Shown: in pieces, positions 19,666-32,800 of the stretch
Layout of the letters: the number at the start of each line of letters is the position of its first letter
Position numbering within the stretch: the first letter of the stretch is position 1
Source of the DNA: Sipunculus nudus
Lineage: Eukaryota; Annelida; Sipuncula; Golfingiida; Sipunculidae
Length of the DNA: 64,000 bases
Assembly: GCA_026874595.1 (NCBI GenBank)
Contig: CM049316.1
Coordinates: forward strand, 14,887,839 to 14,951,838
Direction of reading: 5' to 3'
Notes under the pieces: generated by a model
Told to the model about the DNA's origin: nothing
Database searches by the model: none
The model's input: only the letters and a program-made list of their open reading frames with translations
Made by a program: the position numbers and the translations under genes

Positions 19666-20932
19666 ATCAATCGCTTATCGCTTAATCCTTGTCATCTGCA
19701 GCCTCCCGACCTTATAAGAGACACAAGGAAGCATCCAGCCTCATTTGAGCTTTACAGACCTGCTGCTGGGGTGCTCCGCAAAATACTATGGATAATGGCA
19801 CAAATTGTGTTGGATTTTACCAGATTCACTTGGATTATAGCAGATTTCGAACCCGTGCATGGATATATATTTTGTGTGAACATGTGTGATCACGAGGCTT
19901 GGCATTTTAACGACTAGGTGCACACCCATGCTACAAGAGGAAACATGCAGGGGCCTTAAGCGACGAGGCTTGGCATTTTAACGACTAGGTGCACACCCAT
20001 GCTACAAGAGGAAACATGCAATGGCCTGATCACTTAATCCTTGTCACCTGCGGCCGCCCGGCATTTTCAGAGACAAGAGGAAGCAGCGAGTCTTGCTGCA
20101 ACACAATCTGTGTTGGATTTAACCAGAATCAATTTGATTATAGCAGGGGATTACCGTACGAACCAGTGCATGGATACATATTTTGTGTGAACATATGTGA
20201 TACCAAGTATTGTGTGTTCAGTGCTCACTCAATGCCCAGGTCACGGAGGTTATCTTTTAGCAGAGTATATATATTTATATATATATTTGTATATATTATA
20301 TAGTGATATAGTGTCCCCATGGATTATATAGCAGCAGAAGAGCATTAGAAGTCCAGAGAATCACAGTAAGTACCAGTTTTGGCTGTGTATGGAACATGAA
20401 CAGAAGGATGTGAAAATCTTGTAGGTACAAAAGTTAAATAAACTTGCAACACCTAACCCTGCCTTGGGTCCTCATGTCAATTTCATGGCACCGGTAGATC
20501 AACAAACAAGTGGTCAGCCTTTGTCATAACTTCTGTTCTCCATTATTGCCCATATTATCTGCCATGCTCTTATAGCACTTCCAGCCTGTACTGGACTTCA
20601 GTTTGCATGAAAGACTTGTGTATCTACAACAGCTTCCCTCAGACAGAGATTCTGGCGGTGAACGGGATCAAGTCATTAGGAGAACATACACTTTACAAGA
20701 TACTGATCATGAACAGAAGAAGGATGTGAAAACCATGTATGAACAAAAGTTAAATAAAACAGCAACACAATGCCCAGCCATGGGTTCTTTTGTCAATTTC
20801 AACACACTGGTGGATCATCAAAAACTGGACATGGTTGCCTCCAACAAGCAGCATGATTATGACACAAGCTTAATACGATAATGAATATGATCATAAGAAG
20901 AATAAGACATAAAAAATACAGTTAAAGAACTA

Positions 20933-21690
20933 AAGGTAAAGACATCAGCAAAACCTAACCCTGTCTAATGGGTCCTCTGGTTAATTCCGTGGCACAGGTT
21001 GAACATATGACAATCGAGCATAGGTGCCATCTCCCTGCTAGCTGCAGCCATAATCTTGCTTCAGGATATAAGGTATATTACCAGAGGAACTGTTTAGTTT
21101 ATCTTTGAAATTGTCATCCAGGTACACAAGTTAATCATGTAAATCTGCAGTCACAGAAGGTAAGCAGTTTATGGACTACCAATGAGTATCATCTGGATAT
21201 AAAGACAGTTAAAGAGTAAGTGTAAAGACATTGATCTTGAGCCTGTATTGGACTTCAGTTTCCATGAAAGAGTCATGTTCCCAAAACAACTTCCCTCAGA
21301 CAGAGATCCTGGCGGTGAGCAGGATCAAGTCAGATGGACAACTGATACTTTACACTGCTGTGGGTCCTCTAATTGATTTCATGGCATGGGAAGAATTGAC
21401 CAGCTGCTTCACAAGGTCAGCATTGGGAAGAGAAGAACTGTTAAATAAATCTTAGAAAAAAGGAACAAGGCAGCTTACATGGAAACACTAAAAAATGTGT
21501 GACATATAGATAATTAACTGCTGATATCACTGAAGAATCATTAGTGTTCATGTAAGATATAGAAATTGATGAAATGACAGATTAATTTAAAGACCACAGC
21601 TTTAACTGGATAGCCAAACAACTGCTTGAAAGACTATTGCCTTACCATAAGTTTCCCTAAGATAGGGAGCCTGGTGGTGAGGGGAATCCA
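20933..21690 (+). repeat. degenerate continuation of the tandem array
   Basis: Diverged pieces of the 1.68-kb unit recur in a different order: CCTAACCCTGTCTAATGGGT (20955) and a GGACTTCAGTTTCCATGAAA block (21250) that matches 10272 and 14569. No gene is recognised. Confidence 0.6.
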
Positions 21691-22270
21691 GTTAAATGTC
21701 TGCATGACATGTTACACTGCCGCAGATGCTCTTGTTGACTTCATGGCACTGTTCAAACACCAGACAACTGTTAAGGGGCATCAAATAATATGCAGGACCC
21801 AGCAAGATGGCTGCATGACACTATACACAGCCACAGATGCTCTTGTTGATTTCATGGCACCGCTCAAACACCAGACAATTGGTCAGGTGCATCCAATAAT
21901 GAGTGGGATCCAGCAAGATGGCTGCATAACATGTTACACAGCTGCTGGTGCTCATGTTGATTTCATGGCACTGCTCAAACATCAGACAACTGGTAAGGAG
22001 CATCAAATAATGAGCAAGACCTAGTCAGAAGGATTCATGGTGATGCCACAAAGCCGCATGACCTCTTGTTAAATTCATGGCACTGCATGAACATCAGACA
22101 ACTGGTAAGGAGCATCCAATAATGACCTTGACCCAGTAAAATGGCTGCATGACATGTTATGCAGCCACTGGTCTGATTGTTGATTTCCTGGCACTTTTGG
22201 ATCATCAGACAACTGGTCAGGTGCATCAAATAATGAGTGGGATCTAGCAATGTGGCTGCTTGACCTGTTG
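21690..22270 (+). repeat. 111-bp minisatellite, about five copies
   Basis: Period of 111-112 bp measured from TTGATTTCATGGCAC at about 21738, 21850, 21961, 22073 and 22184. Each unit also has (A)CATCAGACAACTGGT. Because 111 is a multiple of three, a 132-codon repetitive frame (21626-22024) stays open and is probably not a gene. The same phrases occur once per 1.68-kb unit (10157-10190), so minisatellite and unit are related. Confidence 0.75.
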
Positions 22271-22842
22271 CACAGACGCAGGTTTGATGCTTTCTCTTCC
22301 TCAGTCAAGGAAGCCAACATCCTGTAAGGAATGTCTGAGGGAATGGCAGGAGAAGGGTACACTTTCCTTGACCATTTGAGGCATTACAACAATTCAGATG
22401 TAGTATCCATTAAAGAGGCTATATTTAAATGGATGATACATGCGCATAAGTACTGGGCTTAGCTCAGCAACTATGCACTTCTGTGCAGAAGGATTTCCTG
22501 GGCTTTTCTCTAAACTCCAAAAGGTGACGTTACATCAAACCCTTGATTGAAAGGAACATTGTGGACAGTCCAGGTTCATATTTACGTGGTGAGACAACTG
22601 TGTCAGAGTTGGTAAGTGTGTGAGGTTGTTTCAGAGTGTGACGCTAAGTCTTTGTACCCCTTTGGCATAACCTCTTCTCTACCCGTCCTTCAGTCTACCG
22701 AGGGCCAACCTCCTTGTTAAACATTTTTTTTCAAATTCAGTGTATGACCCAGTTAAAGGGTCATGCTGACCACATGCATGGCATCAGTAAGACTAACCAA
22801 GACCATGGACGGTGATCACTGGTCATGAGTGGTGTAATGTTA

Positions 22843-22887
<45 letters not shown>

Positions 22888-23460
22888 CTATTACTTGCAA
22901 GTTTAATCTGCATACAAATTGTGCAAAGTTCTGTCACATGCTTTCACCTAGGATTGCCTACAATTACAGATTTCTGAGGAATTTAGTGCAAGTGTCTGAT
23001 TTAACTTCCGTAGGCCTCCCTGTAGGCCTTTATATCAAACAGATTGATGAAAATACAAGAGGGACAGTGGCTTGAGTGGTGTTCTTGAAAACAAACAAGA
23101 AGTTTCCTTCCAAATGTAAAGTATGGTTAACAACCTGATCAGATTGAAAAAACAAGACGTTGTAAGCCAACTAATCTGATTGGGGAGTTTTTGATGACCT
23201 TGATTTATTTCAAAGGAAAGAAAAGACATAGAAGTAAGGGAAGAAGAAAGAAAGAAGGAAAGGGAAGTAGGAGAGGAAGAAAAAAATACCTCATATTCCC
23301 CTTCCGCCAGCCATGGATATATAGAGCTACTTTTTGCTCAAGTTGTGGTTCTACCATGCCTTTCAGGGGATGCCCACCCCCAGTGCTTTGGTTGCCACTT
23401 ACTTGATGAAACCTGTCAAGGTCCGTCCGATCCTGGTTTATAGCACTCTTTACTAAGGTC
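22271..23460. other. no gene seen; (AT)n microsatellite at 22846-22884
   Basis: Non-coding, with one (AT)n tract of about 39 bp. A short purine-rich stretch lies at 23215-23285. Confidence 0.5.
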
Positions 23461-23590
23461 TAGATTCCTCCCGTCAGTATAAGTAATGGTAATAGTAATA
23501 GACACCCCAATAATAGTAATAATAATAGTAATATCAGAAATTGAAAGTAATAGTAATAATAATAGGACAACTGTAATAGACCCCATGTCT
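23461..23590 (+). repeat. AATAGT-type simple repeat
   Basis: Degenerate TAATAG/TAATAATAG motifs over about 90 bp. Confidence 0.6.
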
Positions 23591-23694
23591 GACAGATGTG
23601 GGGCGGGCAGTCAAAGTTTGAAGCAGGGAAAAATGAAGATATATTGATGTATACAAGTTTTAAAATAATTTGTAAATCTGTGTAATTTAATTAC

Positions 23695-24232
23695 AGATGT
23701 GGGGAGGTGCCAGGAAATGCAAACAAACTGAAATGGAGGACCATTTCAAACCAGAAACTCCAAGGTTTGTTTGTAATGACTGTGGAAAAACATTTACCTG
23801 CATAGCTCACAGGATGCTCCATACATGGGAACATTTTGACAATGCCCCCAAGGTGTTTTGTCACTTTATGGAATGGCATAAAAATGCCATTTACAATGAA
23901 TTTGGTCCTTGTTATCAGGACCCTGATTGTGCTGATGCACAAAAAAATGTATTCCTAAAACAAAAGGTGAATGTGTACCTGCATGTCTCACTTACAACTT
24001 TTAATTACCTTGCAACCAAGATGTAACTCCAGATCTGGTGCGGGATCTTTTAGAGCATATTAAAAAAAATGTAGGGGTTGTGTTTAAAGTTCAGATAGGT
24101 ATAGGGAGGGCTCTGTTAAACAAAAGAAATGATGAGTTCAAATACTGGTGTGCAGAGCATCCTACTTCAGAAGCTTTACTAGGAGATCCTGAAAAAAATG
24201 ATGAAATGCCTTGTATCATCTCAAAGAAATAA
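23695..24232 (+). pseudogene. C2H2 zinc-finger-like exon, best-preserved copy
   Basis: Unrecognised gene. After an acceptor-like TTAATTACAG (to 23694) a 109-codon frame opens at ATG 23697 with FVCNDCGKTF...MLHTWEH (a C2H2-type finger), then FCHFMEWHKN and PDCADAQKN. A donor-like AAAG|GTGAATG lies at 23968. A second open segment (24038-24232, VRDLLEHIKKN.. to a stop) may be a following exon; its partner frame continues at 24257 (FRPDVPEMLKQ). Copies at 25397 and 26665 are interrupted by frameshifts and stops. It could still be expressed, but the repeats and decay suggest not. Confidence 0.4.
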
Positions 24233-25396
24233 GATATTAATAAAATTGAAAGGTGCATGTTTAGACCAGACGTTCCTGAAATGTTAAAACAGAGGAAAAA
24301 CACAACATGGGAGGTCGTTGCTCCCGTGAATATTCATTATTACATATCCGATCTGCAGTACAACTTGGGTCACTTGAAGAGTAATAAACATGTATTATCT
24401 TGTAAATCTACTATTTCAAACCACAGGGTGAATGGGAATTACATTTATGAAAACTTGTGTTTTTTAGAGCATTGGCTGTGTTTAACAACATTGTTTTCAG
24501 TCAAAATATCATGTCAACAGGATGGAGGAACACAACCTTTTAGCTCAGAGGTTGCTCCTGAGGTGGGTGAAGTATAAAGAATGTGCAGGGGAGACTTATG
24601 ATATTCTTTCTGAGAGGGAGGGGTTGCCTCATATGTATTTAAATTTTATTCCTTTGTTTGTTGACAAATCAGTTAGTGTGTGTCCAAGATTGCCAGCAAC
24701 TTGAAGAAGCAAGAGTGTGAGCAGGAAGATCCTGTGGCGCCACCTGAGGCAATGTGATGATATATTTTATTTTCTTGTTTTATTAAACAAAATGGCAAGC
24801 TTAAGAGTCAAACGCACATCCTTATCCATACTTAGACCCAAGTTTATTAAGAAACAGTCCAGTCCCTTTGTCCTACATGAACTTACATTTATTACTGTGT
24901 TTTTAGATAAAACAGTTACTGTGTGACCAAAACAACCAACTGGAGTGTGCAAGGGAGTGCAGGAGGTCAGAACGGGAAGACCTTTTTATGGATACGCAGG
25001 TCTCGGAGCAAAAGGCAGGCCGCAGTACCTCACAGCAAACAGTTGCACAGCCTCCAGTGAGTCAGCCTCCCGACTCTTTGCCTGAAATGACATTTGCTAA
25101 AGTGTCTGCACTATTTGAAGAACTCACTATTCAAATTCACACCCTAAAGCAATTTCATCCTCAATATACATCACGTAACGCGGATGCTGTGATGCAGTCA
25201 AAGTTTAAAGTAGGGAGAATGAAGATATGTATATTGATGTATACAAGTTTAAAAATAATGAGTAAATCCATGTAAATTCAATTACAGATGTTTGGCAGGC
25301 AGTCATAGTTTAGAGTGGGGAAGAATGAAGATATGTATATTGATACATGTTCACAAGTTTTAAATAATTAGCAAATTGGTGTAAATTAAATTACAG

Positions 25397-25685
25397 ATGT
25401 GGGCAGGTGCCAGGAAATGCAAACAAACTGAAATGGAGGACCATTTTGAATCAGAAACTCCAATGTTTGTTTGTGATGCCTATTGAAAAAAAATTTACCC
25501 TCATCGTTGATGGGATGCTCAATACCTTGGAACAGTTTAACAATGCCCCCAGAGGTTTTAGCACTTTATGAAACGGCATAAAAATGACATTTACAATGAA
25601 TTTGGTCCTCGTTATCAGAACCCTGATCATGCTGATGCACAAAATTCTGTATTCTAAAAAGAATGGTAAACAACGTGTACCTGCG
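25397..25685 (+). pseudogene. second, broken copy of the C2H2-like exon
   Basis: Follows the copy at 23695 over about 280 bp (GGTGCCAGGAAATGCAAAC, AATGAATTTGGTCCTCGTTA) but has stops and a frameshift inside the finger. Confidence 0.6.
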
Positions 25686-27120
25686 TGTCACACAACTTTT
25701 CATGACCTTACAACCAAGATGCAAGATGCAACTTGAAGATGCATGAGAGTGATTGGGAAGATCCTGTGCACCACCTGAGGCAATGTGATGATGGTATATT
25801 TTATTTTTTTTAACAAACAAAATGGTGAGCTTAAAATGTCAAACATGCAGCCTTATTCGAATTAAGACGCATATTTTTTTTCAAAACAGTCAACCCCTTT
25901 TGTCATACACAAATTTTAAATTTTATTCATTTGTTTGTAGACAAATCAGTTAGTGTGTGTCAAAGATCGCCGGCAACTTGAAGATGCAAGAGAATCTGAG
26001 TGAGAAGATGCTGTGGCCCAACCTGAGGTAATGTGTTGATATATTTTATTTTCTTGTTTTTTTTTAAACAAAATGGCAAGCTTAAGAGTCCAATGTGCAT
26101 CCTTATCTGTAATTAAACCAAAGTTTATTGAGAACGGTCCTGTCCCTTTGTCCTGCCCAAACTTATATTTAATTTCTGTGTTTTTAGATAAAACAGTGTG
26201 TGACCACAGCATTCAACAAGAGTGTGCAAGTAAGTGCATGTGGGCAGAACAGAAAGGATCTTTTCATGGATTCACCAGACACTTAGCCAAAGGCAGGCTG
26301 CAGCACCTCACAGCAAACTGTTGTACAGCCTTCAGCGAGTCAGCCTCCCGACTCTTTGCCTGAAATGACATTTCCTAAAGTGTCTGCACTATTTGAGGAA
26401 CTCACTATTCAAATTCGCACCCAAAAACAATTTTATCCTCAATTAACATCACATTACGCAGACTTTGCAGTCAAAGTTTAAATTGGGAGAAGGAAGATAT
26501 GTATATTGATGTATACAAGTTTTAAAATAATTAGTAAATCGATGTTAATTCAATTACAGATGTGGGGCAGGCAGTCAAAGTTTAGACTGGGGAAGAATGA
26601 AGATATTTATACTGATATATAAAAGTTTGAAAATAATTAGTAAATCTCTGTAAATAATTTAATTCAGTGACAAATGTGTCGCCAGGCAACCCAAACAAAC
26701 TGGAATTGAGAAACATTTCGAGCCAGAAACTCCAAGTTTTGTTAGCGATGCCTGTGGAAAAACATTAACCTGCATCACTGAGTTAAGTGAGTCTGCCTCC
26801 CGACTCTTTGCCTGAAATGACATTTGCTTAAGTGTCTGCACTATTTGAAGACCTCACAATTCAATTAACACCCTCAAACAATTTTACCCTCAATTAACAT
26901 CACGTAACGGGGACGTTGTGATACAGTCAAAGTTTAAAGTAGGGAGACTGAAGATATGTGTACTGATGTATACAAGTTTAAAAATAATTAGTATATCTGT
27001 GTAAATTCAATTACAGATTTGGGGCAGGCAGTCAAAGTTTAGAGTGGGGAAGAATGAAGATATATACATTGATGTATAAAAGTTTTAAAATATTTAAAAA
27101 TATGTGTAAATTTAATTACA

Positions 27121-29271
27121 ATTCAAGACAAATGTTTGAACTCGCTACTGCGTGTTTACATCTGCCGTTTTGGTTTGTACTTTCCGGGTTTGCCAACTAT
27201 TGTAAGTACGTCTGTTATTTTCTCTCCTGATGGGGTTCATTTCAATGAGATCAGTACGAACATTGGTACTTAAGTTTACGAGGCCATAGTATAGGCCTCT
27301 CAGGATTAGTTGTCATAGGCGGTCATATCAAGCTTCATTTACACTTTCTCAGCTTGTTTGCTGATTTTTCTTGTGACTTAAGTAGTGCCTGTAGTGGATG
27401 TTCTTTTTTCATGCTCTTGCACTGGTGAAGTGTGTCCTTGTTTTTGGTTGTCTGTTTTTTTATACTGGGGATGTGTGTCCTGGTTTTGAAGCATACTGAT
27501 GATATGTGTCCCGGGCTGGAGGTATTTCTGTCCAATAAATTCTTTATATTTATGATTCAATTTTTGCTGTTGTATTGCTTCAAGTCTAATGAGTGATCTT
27601 GCAAGTTTTCTTTTATATTTAAGAAAAATTTATCCATTTGTAATTTGTAAGTTTTAATAATATATATATATATTATTAATATACACAAGAAGAATGATGA
27701 GTGTTTCAACCATTTCGTCAGCGCACTTGATCAGACTGGTCAGCACCATATGGTGGCCATCCTGGAAAATAAGGTTGGTTATTCAAATGCTTAAAGTAGG
27801 GGAATGTCACTGATGACTGGCCATTTAGGCAAAAAAAAAATAAATAAATAAATACATAAATGGTATGGTTCTCAGGCACCGCCCGTGTCAATTTCAAACC
27901 CCTGCATTAAAAACTGTTATTTTGTTTCTCAATATAAACTTACCAATTTTGAGCTTCAGCCGCTCGGACATTTCCTTCAAGAAGATAAAATCATACAATT
28001 TTGATAAAATTTCTTTTGTTATGTAGTGTTTTAACTTGTTAAACAAAATAAAGCTGAATGAAAAATTTCATAAATTGACATCGTCAAGTGTCATTTCTTG
28101 AAAAGAAAAGTCGCTTTCGTTTATATATTTTAAGCAAAACATGTTAACGAGGGTTAGCAATCGCTCTTAAAGCGATCTCGGACTCATTAGGCGCACTTGT
28201 CGCATGGGAATTCATTGTAATGAAAGAATTTTAGAGAGGGTTTTCTCACCAGCACTGGCATTCTATATTTAACTGCAGGTAAAACTTTTGTTATAATTCA
28301 CTGAACTATAATTATTGATGTGTATTTGGATAGAAAACGGGCAACAAAGCAACATATATATATAAATATATATATGTCATTAAGAACTGTGATGGCGTTC
28401 TGAATAAGAACATGTTTCGTCATAAACAGATACATATTTCTATGCAAGAAAACCAATACTGATTATTGAGATTCCTATTTATACAAAGATAACAGAAAAC
28501 AATACAAACAGTTGCTTGGATAACACCATCTGATATGACGCATGTCGTGCGTGTTGTAGCCACATTTAGTGTTTTAAATTTGTTGTGAGCCACACATATT
28601 TTTGTATATTTTGATACACCTGCGGATCTTTTTTTGTGGTGTAATATCTGTGATGCGGTATTGTAAATAAAAACAGAAACTTGTGGACTTGCTTCCATTG
28701 AAAGTTTGCGTGATACAGCTGCTGCTAGAATTGTTGAAGACGTAAATGCATGGTGTTAGTGCAGTGACACTTGTGGTTTATTTTTTAACACTATGCAAAA
28801 AGTTTACCAGCATGCAGTAGTTGATTAAATTTTATTGCATGCTGATATAAGACATGAGCCCCAACAGATCGAGAATGACATGTTTACGTTTACTGATCAC
28901 CCAAGTGAGGTGTATTCTGGATAAAATGTCAGGTCACACTTGCTTTAGTCCGTCACTGATGGCCTGGTCATAATCATTATTTCAATAGACCTTGACCCTG
29001 TACAGATTGGTGGTGTCTGTGTGTGTAGGTAGTCAGGTCATTGATGAGGCAGTTCGGCTATTCTAGGTGCATGGTAGCCTCTACACAGTTTGAATACCAC
29101 GAAAAATCTCTCAAAATGATGTGTACATTAAAAATGATGTATTCTCATATGGGCCAGGTCACTGCGGGGACGATAATCTTTAAAATGAGTGTTATATGCA
29201 ACCCGGTTTCAGAGAATATCGCGAACAAAGGTGAAGCGAATTCCTTTTATTAGTATTAGATATGTCGAGGT
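27121..29271. other. no gene seen
   Basis: AT-rich non-coding DNA with short AT tracts (27660-27680, 28355-28378) and a small stem (ATCGCT-CTTAA-AGCGAT, 28164). The longest minus-strand frame (28420-28698) has no recognisable features. Confidence 0.5.
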
Positions 29272-29403
29272 CCAGATTCTAATCTGACCCAATTTAAAAC
29301 TGGGCCAGCCCAGATTAAATCTGACCCAATTTAAAACTGGGCAAGCCCAGATTTTAATCTGGGCTGGCCCTGTTTTAAATTGGGCCAGATTCTAATCTGG
29401 GCC
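29272..29403. repeat. compact fold-back repeat, 132 bp
   Basis: Arms 29288-29316 and 29356-29384 are reverse complements with one mismatch over 29 bp. Both outer flanks carry the self-complementary CCAGATTCTAATCTG(G). Almost the whole segment can pair with itself. Origin (MITE remnant?) unknown. Confidence 0.75.
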
Positions 29404-29878
29404 TCAACATATATATATACAAACACAGGCTAGATATCTTGTTTAAGATGAAGGAGAGAGTTTAATAAACCTGCTGGATTTTACAAATATAAATCCAACA
29501 GGGTGTGTGCCCTTGACAACAAGAAGTTCTGTGATAAGACAACGAGACTTAGCTCAAAGATGGAAAGGGCGCTCCAGGTGTTCTCTTGGAAAGATCCGCC
29601 AATACAGTAACGTCAGATTATTCCTGAAAAGAAGAAAGTGAAATCAGATGTTGTACTGAAAAAGGTTATCAATTTTGTTATGTTGTTGCACTTGAAAATG
29701 TAAATACTAATGCTACAGCAATCTGACATTAGCATATGAAATATCTACAGATGGACAGACAGAACTGATCACTTAACTTTCTGCTGAGGCAGAGGAACAA
29801 TGGTTTATATGAACCCTAAAAGTAATAAATAAATGGTTGTTTAATATCCTATCTTTTAATCTTTTTTCAGTTTTAAAA
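29404..29878. other. no gene seen
   Basis: Non-coding, short AT tract at 29408. Confidence 0.45.
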
Positions 29879-32800
29879 CTAGACATTTCTTGGCACCGCA
29901 GGTGCCGGAGTATCCCCAGACATAGTAAGCCCCCCCCCCTTTAAGAATAGGCTCCCATTTTTAGCAGCATATACTGACACTTGGCATATTTATTGTTTCT
30001 TTCATCTATCAATCCACAATCTTGTTGAAGATGTTGGTCCTGTGACCTTGATCTTTTTAAAGATGTGTCCTGTGACCTTGACCTTTGACCTCATGACCCC
30101 AAAATCAATTGGAGTCTTGCTTTTCCAATGGGACATATACAAGTCAAGTTTGAAATCTATACATAAATAAAGCAGGAATTATCATCCAGAAACTAATTTT
30201 TTGACAGATGGCTCCTGTTACCTTCACCTTTGACCTTGTGACCTCAAAATTGATAGGATTCTTCTTCTCTTGGCAGGTGAACTATATGTGCACGATGAAA
30301 GGTCTGAGATGAAATGTATCGCTGAAAATACATCCACATCTTTTAAAGATGTGTCCTGTGACCTTGACCTTTGACCTCATGACCCCAAAATCAATTCGGG
30401 TCTTGCTTTTACCAATGGGACATATACAAGTCAAGTTTGAAATCCATACATCAATAAAAGGAGGAATTATCATCCAGAAAATAATTTTTTGACAGATGGC
30501 TCCTGTGACCTTCACCTTTGACCCTGGACCTCAAAATTGATAGGGGTCTTCCATTCTTGGCAGGTGAACTATATGTGCAAGATGAAAGGTCTGAGATGAA
30601 ATGTTTGGCTTAAAATGCATCAACAATCTTTTTAAAGAGATTTCCTGTGACCTTGACCTTTGACCTCATGACCCCAAAATCAATTCAGGTCTTGCTTTTC
30701 CAATGGGTCAAATACAAGTCAAATTTTAAATCCATACATCAATAAAAGAAGGAATTATCATCCAGAAACTAATTTTTGGACAGATGGCTCCTGTGACCTT
30801 CACCTTTGACCTTGTGACCTCAAAATTGATAGGGTTCTTCTTCTCTTGGCAGGTGAACTATATGTGCAAGATGAAAGATCTGAGATGAAATGAATCGCTG
30901 AAAATACATCCACATCTTTTTAAAGATGTGTCCTGTGACCTAGACCTTTGACCTCATGACCCCAAAATCAATTTGGATCTTGCTTTTCCAATGCGACATA
31001 TACAAGTCAAGTTTGAAATCCATACATCAATAAAAACAGGAATTATCATCCAGAAACTAATTTTTGGACAGATGGCTCCTGTGACCTTCACCTTTGACCT
31101 TGTGACCTCAAAATTGATCGGGGTATTCCTCTCTCGGCAGGTGAACTATATGTGCAAGATGAAAGATCTGAAATGAAATGCTTGGCTGAAAATGCACCCA
31201 CATCTTTCTAAAGATGTGTCCTGTGACCTAGACCTTTGACCTCATGACCCCAAAATCAATTTGGGTCTTGCTTTTCCAATGGGACATATACAAGTCAAGT
31301 TTGAAATCCATACATCAATAAAAACAGGAATTATCATCCAAAAACTAATTTTTGGACAGATGGCTCCTGTGACCTTCACCTTTGACCTTAAAATTGATCG
31401 GGGTCTTCCTCTCTTGGCAGGTGAACTATATGTGCAAGATGAAAGATCTGAGATGAAATGTTTGGCTGAAAATGCACCGACATCTTTCTAAAGATGTGTC
31501 CTGTGACCTTGACCTTTGACCTCATGACCCCAAAATCAATTCGGGTCTTGCTTTTACCAATGGGACATATACAAGTCAAGTTTGAAATCCATACATCAAT
31601 AAAAACAGGAGTTATCATCCAGAAACTAATTTTTGGACAGATGGCTCCTGTGACCTTCACCTTTGACCTCAAAATTTATAGGGGTCTTCCATTCTTGGCA
31701 GGTGAACTATATGTGCAAGATGAAAGATCTGAGATGAATTGTTTGGCTGAAAATGCATCCACAATCTTTTTAAAGATGTTTCATGTGAACTTGACCTTTG
31801 ACCTCATGACCCCAAAATCAATTCAGGTCTTGCTTTTCCAATAGGTCAAATAAAAGTCAAGTTTGAAATCCATACATCAATAAAAGAAGGAATTATCATC
31901 AAGAAACTAATTTCTGGACAGATGGCTCCTGTGACCTTCACCTTTGACCTTGTGACCTCAAAATTGATAGGGGTCTTCTTCTATTGGCAGATGAACTATA
32001 TGTGCAAGATGAAAGGTCTGAGATGAAATGTTTGGCTGAAAATGCATCCACAATCTTTTTAAAGATGTGTCCTGTGACCTTGACCTTTGACCTCATGACC
32101 CCAAAATCAATTTGAATCTTGCTTTTTCAATGAGACATATATAAGTCAAGTTTGAAATCAATACATCAATAAAAGCAGGAATTATCATCCAGAAACTAAT
32201 TTTTAGACAGATAGCTCCTGTGGCCTTGACCTTTGACCTTGTGACCCAAAAATTGATATGAATCATCCACTATTGGCAAGTGAGCTATATACTGAAGATG
32301 GAAGACCTGGGATGAAAGTTTGGCTTAAAATGCATCCACAGTATCTTTTAAGATGCCAGTCCAGTGACCTTGACCTTTGACCTCATGACCCTAGAACCTA
32401 TAGGGTTCTTACTTTAGTGGTGGGCCATACATAATTCATGTTTGAAATCCATATGGCTATCAACACTGGAGATATCATAAGAGGTGTGTGATTTTCACCA
32501 TATATGGCAATATTCAAGGTCAAGGCCACTCTCATAGGAAAGGTCATGACCCCAATTTAAATAAACATCATCCCATAACCCATACCTATGTATATGCATA
32601 AAATAAAAGGAAACTGTCCATTAATTTTTGACTTATAATGCTCATAGTACTGTGAGGTGGCAATTTTGGGGTATTAAACGGCACGAAAACAAGTAAAGGA
32701 TAATAGGTGGCGCCACCAGTTTCTGGAACATGACAACCCTATCCATTATCTTCCATCAACTTGATTTTGGGATAAATCCATGCAAGATTTCTTGAGATAT

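Larger units (their letters stand above)
14909..20932 (+). repeat. 1.68-kb tandem unit, copy 3 (interrupted)
   Basis: Split by the PAT-like retroelement at 15321-19665. Its two parts (14909-15320 and 19666-20932) add to about 1679 bp and join cleanly at CTTGTCAT|ATCAATCG, the sequence found intact at 9339 and 13636. Confidence 0.88.
23600..27120 (+). repeat. shuffled array of degenerate exon modules
   Basis: At least three modules recur with spacings near 1.27 and 1.7 kb. (a) A C2H2-like exon at 23695, 25397 and 26665. (b) A block with ACAAAATGG(C/T)(A/G)AGCTTAA and the following TGTGTTTTTAGATAAAACAG, at 24640-25190, 25910-26460 and partly 25726-25870 and 26795-26930. (c) A ~90-bp piece with GCAGTCAAAGTTTA and TATTGATGTATACAAGTTT, at 23610, 25194, 25294, 26466, 26568, 26926 and 27020. 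Later copies are more broken. This looks like local duplication of a former gene. Confidence 0.65.

Noticed and set aside
21690-22270. Repeat-protein gene with 37-residue units
   Set aside because: The period is a multiple of three so the frame stays open by itself; the array soon loses the frame and shows no start or splice signals.
30973-31844. Open frames of 67-116 codons in both directions with similar peptides
   Set aside because: They come from the 288-bp satellite monomers and recur with the repeat; no protein family is recognisable.
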